Shown one piece after another: positions 32,978-38,589 of a stretch of DNA of 38,589 bases (positions are counted from its first letter, which is position 1; each line of letters begins with the position of its first letter). Under the pieces are notes generated by a model. That model searched no databases. It was not told the origin of the DNA and saw only the letters and a program-made list of their open reading frames with translations. The position numbers were made by a program, and so were the translations under genes. Location: assembly GCA_965371855.1 (NCBI GenBank), contig CBDUZZ010000044.1:1-38589 (forward strand), read 5' to 3'. The stretch comes from JAADEM01 sp965371855. GTDB taxonomy: Bacteria > Bacteroidota > Bacteroidia > Bacteroidales > Marinilabiliaceae.

Positions 32978-35900
32978 TTACTTTTGATCATCAGGAGTCT
33001 CAAGATTATCACGGTCTAAAGGATTCATGTTTTGAACTGCAGTACCATTCAATCCTTTTAAGAATCGTGATCTTTTACTGTCAGGTGAAATCATATATAT
33101 AAATGATTTTTCTCCAAGTCTGACTTTTTGTTTTCTCTCTTCAGGTTTTGATTCACGAATATATGTGTTGTACTCAGGAATTGACGATAGAGTGTACATT
33201 ATACCTCCCTTATATGAGAAGAAGAACCAGGTTTCCTTGTCTGCTTCAATAAGCATTTCAAACGAATTACCGCTTCTTTTTCTTGTTATTTCGGCCTTAA
33301 CATTTACTTGCTGATTAACGGAGAAATTCTTAATAAATGCAAGGTCGACTTTGCCATCTGCCACATAACAATGTTTTTTGCTATTCCATTTAAAATCGAT
33401 ATTGCTGAATGTAAATACATTTTGAATTTCGTTAGGTAAGTCATTAATTTCTCCAATCGTTGAACGTTTATTATCAACGCTTCTAGCAATCTTTTTGCCA
33501 ATCCATTCAGCAGCTCTTTTAGTAAATGTTTCTGAGGATAATCTTGATATTTTGGCACTTGAGTTTATAAATGATGAATATAATAATTCCAGAGCTTTTT
33601 GATCAAAGAAGAAGTCTATACCAAACATTGCAGAAATGAAGATCTCCTTTTTATTTCTGTCGTCAATGATTGTTCCGGATGCTTTTGTTTTAACCTGATC
33701 AAGAGAAATTCCCATGTTTAATATCCCATCTCCTATTACACTACAGTCATTTTCTGAGAATCGCAATACAGTTCCTGTAGTATCAGGATTCTCACTTTTT
33801 GCAAGTGATGCAATATCAAAAGATTTTTTGTCTTCATTGTAGGTAAGATATCCACTACCTGTGATAACAGGTATATCGCTATAGTTTTTTCTGCCTTCTA
33901 CGAAGGAACTATATATATGTGTAGAATCCTTTTTTAAGAAAAAGCTTTTAAACACTCTTTCCCGGGCATAATTTTCTATCTCTTCTTCTACCGGAATTTG
34001 AACTTTTTCAGGCTTAATAGAAGATTTAAAACGCATGAATGCCTGAGGTCCTTTACTGCTACACTTATGAAGCATCTGCACACCTCCGTCAAAATTCAGG
34101 TATTGCTCTTTAGCATTTAAAAAGACTTTACCTTTATATGCAAAATGAGAATCAAAGGTAAATAGGTCACTATTTCCTGTTAACCCTTCGGCAACTGTTG
34201 TTTTTGTCTTTTCATTAGCTTCAATATTATGGAGAGTGATTTTATATGTTTTATTGTCTCCGTTTACAAAATCATAACTGCCATATCCGGTGTATGCATA
34301 TCTGCCCGTAATGCTAATTCGAGTATCATAAATTTCATGAGTGAATGAGGCGGTATCTCCCAATTCGATAACAACACTGTCCAACGCATCCATTACAGCA
34401 TTTTCCCTGATGGTTACAATGCCATTTTTTAGAACTAAATTGGCATCGGCAACCTCAATATTCTTGACCTCTTCGGCAACAATCAGCTTTTTCTCCATGT
34501 CATATTCAGCTATAGGAACATAAAACTGGAGAGAATCTTGTTTCTTATGGGTAGATATAAATAGGTTTCCTTTTGATCCATGTGCTCCCATGTATATTCT
34601 ATTCAAATCCATGTTCCATGAGAACTTTGTAATAATGGAGATATATTTGTTATCGGTAAATTCAACCGGCTCTCCTGCTCCCATAGAGGTGAAAACTCCT
34701 TCTCTGGTTTCAAAATTGACATCAGATGATATGAGGTTTGAAGTGGAGAATGAGATAGCTTCTTCTGACTCTCCAACCAACTTGAAACTTGATGAGTCAG
34801 CCAGAATAGAATGGTCACCAAAGGTCATTCTTGGAGCACTAAGGCTACCACGTAACATATACATTAAACCACTACCGGTCATTCCGTATGGAGTAACTAT
34901 TATTTTACCGTTTAATTGCGATTCATGGTTAAACATTGTGAAATACTCTTCCTGACTTTGGGCATAGAGCTTCTCTTCATCAGGCAAATATTCGACAGAT
35001 ACATATTTACCCTGAACATCAGGAAATAGTGTCCCCTCTGTTTTTTTGGCAACAGTAAACTCATGTGCCAGACCGGTTACTTTATTTGGTAAAAATGTAA
35101 AATTCTCTGATACGCTTGTTGATGTTACATAGTTTAATGTTCCATTACCTGTTAATCCTGCATTGCTTAGGTCAATGTAGCTTGTGAAACGGGCTTTATC
35201 GCCGTATATTGAATATCCTTCAGGCGGAGTCTTACGTTTGAAACCTAAAGAATAGTCCTTTCTGATAGTCAGATTTTCTTCAAAGGTTGGAAATATATTA
35301 GAAACAAATGTGCCGGCAAAGTTAAAGTTCTGTTTTTTAAGTGTATTAATACTGTCCATCTCAAAAGGCTCCAGAGTGAAAAAGAATTTCTCGGGATCGT
35401 ATGTCCCATTTTGGATTGCTTTGTTGTTAAAATAGACAACCGATTGTGTGTTACTGATTAATACAGGATATTGATAGTTGCGTTTTCTGCCTGATTTATT
35501 ATCTGTTTCGTCAATTAACAGACTGCCTGAAAGCCTGGCTATTGTATTCTCGACATTATGTAGCACAGGTTGTCCGAAATAATCGAGGGCTCCTGTTTCA
35601 ACTTTCATTTTCAGAGAATCAATATTCTTCATCTCTATTTTAAAATCTTCATATGAGAATTTAAATCCATTACCAAACATATTAAGCATCCCGGCATTTA
35701 TAGTTCCATCGAATTGGAAATTCCGGTTTGCCTTCAATAATATTTTTTCATCTTTAGGAAAGAAAACCACATTTTGGTGGTCACAAATAGAGATAGAAGA
35801 TACACCGTTCATACTTAAATCGAAGTTTTTAAGATCGAGACGAGCGTTAGGTACAGTTCCGGGTGTTTTGGAGTTGAACCGAATAACATCATAATCTTTA

Positions 35901-37462
35901 TCTCCCAACCTAAATAGCAGATAGTCGTATAGATGTTGTCTTATCTCTATCTCATCGGTATTTACGTTGTACCCGATAAAACCATAAAAAGAGAGATTCA
36001 TTATCTGTTGACGTATTTGTGGCTCAGGCAAACCAATAAACCGGGAGTAGTCTTTAGCAGTAAAAGGTTGACCACTAAAATACTTTGAGCAGTTCTTGAG
36101 GCCTTGTAAAGGATGCATTGCATCCATTCCTTGCAGGCGGTTATAAAACTCTTCACGGAAATAACTTAACGATTCGAAAAAGGCAATGTTTTCTGCAGCA
36201 CCGGTTATCATTTTCAGGTCTATCCATGTTTCATTAAGGTTCCATCTTATTAACTCCACATCCATGCTTATTTTATGGTAGGTATCGAAGTACGGGCTTT
36301 GAGATAGGCCCTCTCCGTCACGGATGAACAATACTTCATTTGTATTAACCATGTATTTGAATAATAATCCCGGATGATATATAAATCCTGAATCAAGTTT
36401 TATGGATAATTCGGTATCATTACTGAGTATTTGATCTTTACGCAAAGCAAAATAGAGTGATTTTGCTGTAATGAAAAGTGTATCGTTTCGGTATATCGTT
36501 ATTGAAGCTGGATTTTTTGTAGTTCCTGATCCAAGAAATTTTGCTCCGTTTTGTGAAAAACCTCCTTCATAATTTATGTTTGGATGGATTTGTGTAATCT
36601 TATACCGTTGTTCAAAAGATTGAAACTTTGGGTATATACTGCTATTGGGGTTATGAATAACCATTACCTTGTGTCTCAAATTTCCTTTTAGCGGATAGTT
36701 AAAATAAAATCGATTATAAAAGTCCACACTGTCAATTTCAAAATAGGATTTGGTCATCTTAATTTTGTAGTTTTTAAATGTGGCATATACTTTATCTGCT
36801 GAAAAGTCTGATCGTCCCCACGTTATGCGTCCATTGTCTCCTAGCCATAATTGTTTGAAGGGGTAGAATATTCCTTTAGTATCATAAATTTTTATACTGT
36901 CTTTTTTTGCCTTACAGACAATGTCTGTTTTTCCAAATTTAATGGATAACTGTTCATCAGAATAGTGATATATGAAATCATCTGTTTTGCAAATCCATTT
37001 TGCTGATGGAGTTGAAAATATTTCATTATTATTAATCAGTCCTTGTGTGAGTTTTAATTGTAAAACTATTTTACGAAGAGGGAATCGTCGTTTTTTTATC
37101 ATATCAACAATAGCTGAGTGCCATGTCGCAAAACTTTTATCTCTATGTTTTGAATTGTAAAACGATATTACTGTTGTTAAATATGTTTGATAGTCTGGAT
37201 AGGGGCGTGCACGTTTAATCGCCATTAAGTTACAGGTTTCTATAATTAAAGTTTTTATTTCCCCGGGTGTTTCAGGATTATTCCAAAACATCAACAGATA
37301 TTCAGAAAACTCTTTAGCCGTTTTTTTATCTGAAGAAGCAGCAAAGCGTTCTTCTACCTGTTCAATAAAAGTATTTGCATCACCCGTGAATTTTTGCACC
37401 TGCGAATACCCGAATAGAGAAATAAATATATATAGAAAAAATATGAGTAAACGTCTGATCAT
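32978..37462 (-). CDS. Very large secreted protein, unrecognised family
   Basis: A 1494-residue protein with a signal peptide (MIRRLLIFFLYIFISLFGYSQ). The N-terminal part (about 25-130) is helical (ANTFIEQVEERFAA, EYLLMFWNNPETPGEIK). The rest is dominated by beta-strands with recurring glycine-led words: NGTLNYVTS, TGSGLMYML, TGRYAYTGYGSYDF, ITGSGYLTYN, SLLIDETDNKSGR. This suggests a long repetitive beta-structure such as OstA/AsmA-like or a rigid periplasmic or surface bridge, but I cannot name a family. No catalytic motif or sorting domain was found, and the end is polar. It starts 38 nt after prmA and may be co-transcribed with it. Confidence 0.75.
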   Translation of the reverse strand: MIRRLLIFFLYIFISLFGYSQVQKFTGDANTFIEQVEERFAASSDKKTAKEFSEYLLMFWNNPETPGEIKTLIIETCNLMAIKRARPYPDYQTYLTTVISFYNSKHRDKSFATWHSAIVDMIKKRRFPLRKIVLQLKLTQGLINNNEIFSTPSAKWICKTDDFIYHYSDEQLSIKFGKTDIVCKAKKDSIKIYDTKGIFYPFKQLWLGDNGRITWGRSDFSADKVYATFKNYKIKMTKSYFEIDSVDFYNRFYFNYPLKGNLRHKVMVIHNPNSSIYPKFQSFEQRYKITQIHPNINYEGGFSQNGAKFLGSGTTKNPASITIYRNDTLFITAKSLYFALRKDQILSNDTELSIKLDSGFIYHPGLLFKYMVNTNEVLFIRDGEGLSQSPYFDTYHKISMDVELIRWNLNETWIDLKMITGAAENIAFFESLSYFREEFYNRLQGMDAMHPLQGLKNCSKYFSGQPFTAKDYSRFIGLPEPQIRQQIMNLSFYGFIGYNVNTDEIEIRQHLYDYLLFRLGDKDYDVIRFNSKTPGTVPNARLDLKNFDLSMNGVSSISICDHQNVVFFPKDEKILLKANRNFQFDGTINAGMLNMFGNGFKFSYEDFKIEMKNIDSLKMKVETGALDYFGQPVLHNVENTIARLSGSLLIDETDNKSGRKRNYQYPVLISNTQSVVYFNNKAIQNGTYDPEKFFFTLEPFEMDSINTLKKQNFNFAGTFVSNIFPTFEENLTIRKDYSLGFKRKTPPEGYSIYGDKARFTSYIDLSNAGLTGNGTLNYVTSTSVSENFTFLPNKVTGLAHEFTVAKKTEGTLFPDVQGKYVSVEYLPDEEKLYAQSQEEYFTMFNHESQLNGKIIVTPYGMTGSGLMYMLRGSLSAPRMTFGDHSILADSSSFKLVGESEEAISFSTSNLISSDVNFETREGVFTSMGAGEPVEFTDNKYISIITKFSWNMDLNRIYMGAHGSKGNLFISTHKKQDSLQFYVPIAEYDMEKKLIVAEEVKNIEVADANLVLKNGIVTIRENAVMDALDSVVIELGDTASFTHEIYDTRISITGRYAYTGYGSYDFVNGDNKTYKITLHNIEANEKTKTTVAEGLTGNSDLFTFDSHFAYKGKVFLNAKEQYLNFDGGVQMLHKCSSKGPQAFMRFKSSIKPEKVQIPVEEEIENYARERVFKSFFLKKDSTHIYSSFVEGRKNYSDIPVITGSGYLTYNEDKKSFDIASLAKSENPDTTGTVLRFSENDCSVIGDGILNMGISLDQVKTKASGTIIDDRNKKEIFISAMFGIDFFFDQKALELLYSSFINSSAKISRLSSETFTKRAAEWIGKKIARSVDNKRSTIGEINDLPNEIQNVFTFSNIDFKWNSKKHCYVADGKVDLAFIKNFSVNQQVNVKAEITRKRSGNSFEMLIEADKETWFFFSYKGGIMYTLSSIPEYNTYIRESKPEERKQKVRLGEKSFIYMISPDSKRSRFLKGLNGTAVQNMNPLDRDNLETPDDQK

Positions 37463-37500
37463 CTACTGCCTTTGTTAATAAAAACTATAGTTCAATTTAA

Positions 37501-38340
37501 TCATTTCTCTTTTCTATACGATGAAGCTACCCAATTGTTATCACTTTTTGAGGAAATGAATGATAATTTATGTTTTTTAGTCTCACCATTAATCAATTTG
37601 AGGTCTGTTTCGTAAAACCCGCTAAGTATTAAAAGGCTTCCGGAATACATTGCTTTGGAATATTGTGAGATGTCTTCAAGAAGTATGTTACGATTGATGT
37701 TTGCCAAAATAATATCAAATGATTTTTTTTCAATTTTGGTGGCATTACCATGCATTATCTCCATATTATTTACGGAGTTGATTTTACAGTTTTCAATCGC
37801 ATTGTTATATGCCCACTCTTCAATGTCGACACCTGTAATCTCATTAGCTACCAGTTTAGAACACAAAATGCCTAATATACCTGTACCGCAGCCCATATCC
37901 AATACTGTTTTCTTTTTAAAATCTTGCTCAAGAATATACTTTATCATTAGGCTGGTAGTTTCGTGATGGCCTGTACCAAATGCCATTTTAGGATCGATAA
38001 CGATATCGTGTTTTATTTTATCGTCTTTTTTGTGAAACGAACCTCTTATCATAACATCATTACCTATAACGATAGGTTCAAAAAAGTTTTCTTCCCATGT
38101 CTTGTTCCAGTTTTGATCCGGTATTGTTTCGTACTTATATTTTATTTTGACATCAGAAAATGGAGTTGTCAGGTCGCTTAAGAAAGAATAATTAAAGTAT
38201 TCTTCGGCGATATATGCTTCAAAGCCACTGTCGGTTATTACAAAGCTTTCAAACCCTAACCCCCCTAAGTGGGCTATTAATATTTCACTTGCCTCAGGAA
38301 TATTGGATGTTAGAGTGAAATATACCTTTATGTGATTCAT
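37501..38340 (-). CDS. prmA: Ribosomal protein L11 methyltransferase
   Basis: A 279-residue PrmA, which trimethylates ribosomal protein L11. Motifs in order: a small N-terminal substrate domain (about 1-60), WNKTWEENFFEPI, MAFGTGHHETT, the SAM-binding loop VLDMGCGTGILGI, GVDIEEWAYNNAIEN and the target-side LANINRNILL. Length is normal for the shorter Bacteroidota form. Its own promoter lies directly upstream, with a predicted start of transcription only a few bases before the ATG. The 1494-residue gene follows in the same direction. Confidence 0.95.
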   Translation of the reverse strand: MNHIKVYFTLTSNIPEASEILIAHLGGLGFESFVITDSGFEAYIAEEYFNYSFLSDLTTPFSDVKIKYKYETIPDQNWNKTWEENFFEPIVIGNDVMIRGSFHKKDDKIKHDIVIDPKMAFGTGHHETTSLMIKYILEQDFKKKTVLDMGCGTGILGILCSKLVANEITGVDIEEWAYNNAIENCKINSVNNMEIMHGNATKIEKKSFDIILANINRNILLEDISQYSKAMYSGSLLILSGFYETDLKLINGETKKHKLSFISSKSDNNWVASSYRKEK

Positions 38341-38349
38341 GTTTTCTTA

Positions 38350-38379
38350 CAAAGATAGTGATTTAGCTAATAGCTCAAA
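38350..38379 (-). promoter_or_regulatory. Promoter of prmA
   Basis: On the minus strand TTTG (38379-38376) and TATCTTTG (38357-38350) are spaced by 18 nt, a full match to the phylum's pattern. The start of transcription would fall about 38344, so the mRNA is nearly leaderless. Confidence 0.65.
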
Positions 38380-38394
38380 GCCTTTAGCTATTAG
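38367..38394. repeat. Inverted repeat around the prmA -33 box
   Basis: CTAATAGCT at 38367-38375 and AGCTATTAG at 38386-38394 are perfect 9-bp reverse complements with the -33 box between them. They could be an operator, or only one of the short-word repeats of this genome. Confidence 0.55.
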
Positions 38395-38423
38395 TTAACA
38401 ACTAACAGCCCCCAACACAAGTT

Positions 38424-38438
38424 GTAGTTTGCAACTAC
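38424..38438. repeat. Short palindrome GTAGTT-TGC-AACTAC
   Basis: Perfect 6-bp arms around 3 nt, located directly after the probable stop codon of the right-edge gene on the minus strand. A weak terminator is possible but a T-tract is absent. Confidence 0.45.
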
Positions 38439-38440
38439 AC

Positions 38441-38589
38441 CTAAATATTATTGAATTTGGCTGGTGTGTAAATCATATCGAATAAAAGAGCCATCCAGGG
38501 GAAAAGCAGACAATAAAGGACAATAGAATAAGTTAAATGAGTATCCGTATATATACCTATGATTATGAATTTTACCCTGAATATCAATT
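38441..38589 (-). CDS. Probable 3' end of a membrane protein gene running in from the right edge
   Basis: On the minus strand a frame is open from the window edge (first full codon at 38587) to TAG at 38443-38441, giving 48 residues: SIVLYCLLFPWMALLFDMIY is a clear hydrophobic segment, followed by TPAKFNNI. It resembles the last transmembrane helix of an integral membrane protein. A second frame is also partly open, so the call depends on composition only. The family is not identifiable from this fragment. Confidence 0.35.
   Translation of the reverse strand, partial: LIFRVKFIIIGIYTDTHLTYSIVLYCLLFPWMALLFDMIYTPAKFNNI

Noticed and set aside
1..38589. CRISPR arrays, tRNA, rRNA, complete insertion sequences
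   Set aside because: No regularly spaced repeats, no cloverleaf or rRNA-like stretch and no transposase frame were found.

Overview
The window looks like chromosomal DNA of a low-GC member of the Bacteroidota, probably a marine or anaerobic Bacteroidales/Marinilabiliales-type organism. Three things point there: DUF6588 outer-membrane proteins encoded beside SPOR proteins, lipoprotein glycoside hydrolases (GH3 with PA14, GH29), and promoters with the TTTG / TAnnTTTG pattern of the Bacteroidota primary sigma factor instead of -35/-10 boxes. The assignment rests on gene content only, as no rRNA or tRNA was found.

Layout. 1-2.8 kb: the 5' end of a secreted protein running off the left edge, a chimeric pseudogene (ClpB N-terminus joined to an alcohol dehydrogenase C-terminus), and a 5'-nucleotidase encoded as two separate one-domain genes. 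2.9-10.2 kb: a divergent uracil-DNA glycosylase, yaaA, a tandemly duplicated two-gene unit (coiled-coil/SPOR protein plus DUF6588 barrel, twice), a nitroreductase and an ElyC/YdcF-like DUF218 membrane protein. 10.2-24.3 kb: an accessory defence island. It starts in repeat-rich, mostly non-coding DNA and then carries hsdR, a DUF1016/YhcG-type PD-(D/E)XK nuclease gene, hsdM and hsdS as a contiguous operon. A SIR2-family gene follows 41 nt after hsdS and overlaps by one base a gene for a 1017-residue helical protein. Beyond these lie nested palindromic repeats, a ParE/RelE-type toxin-antitoxin pair bracketed by a perfect 10-bp inverted repeat, a truncated gene that resembles the PGN_0703 restriction endonuclease family, and an orphan helical protein gene. 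24.3-38.6 kb: ordinary chromosomal genes on the minus strand: GH3 and GH29 enzymes, a small STAS/SpoIIAA-like protein, yidC, pyrG, a 1494-residue secreted protein, prmA, and a probable gene end running in from the right edge.

How they work together. The island combines nucleic-acid restriction (type I R-M plus the extra nuclease) with a probable abortive-infection module (SIR2 NADase-like protein plus large solenoid partner). Head-to-tail overlaps suggest one co-regulated unit. The SIR2 pair inside an R-M operon is the best candidate here for a little-described system; by analogy with PrrC in the EcoprrI locus, it could sense inhibition of the R-M complex. The DNA between the small island genes contains short palindromes that resemble one another and look like cassette boundaries, although they do not fit classical integron attC sites. 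Outside the island, pyrG-yidC and prmA-1494 aa look like housekeeping operons, and GH3/GH29 suggest use of fucosylated or beta-linked plant or algal glycans.

All domain and family calls come from reading motifs by eye; no database search was possible.
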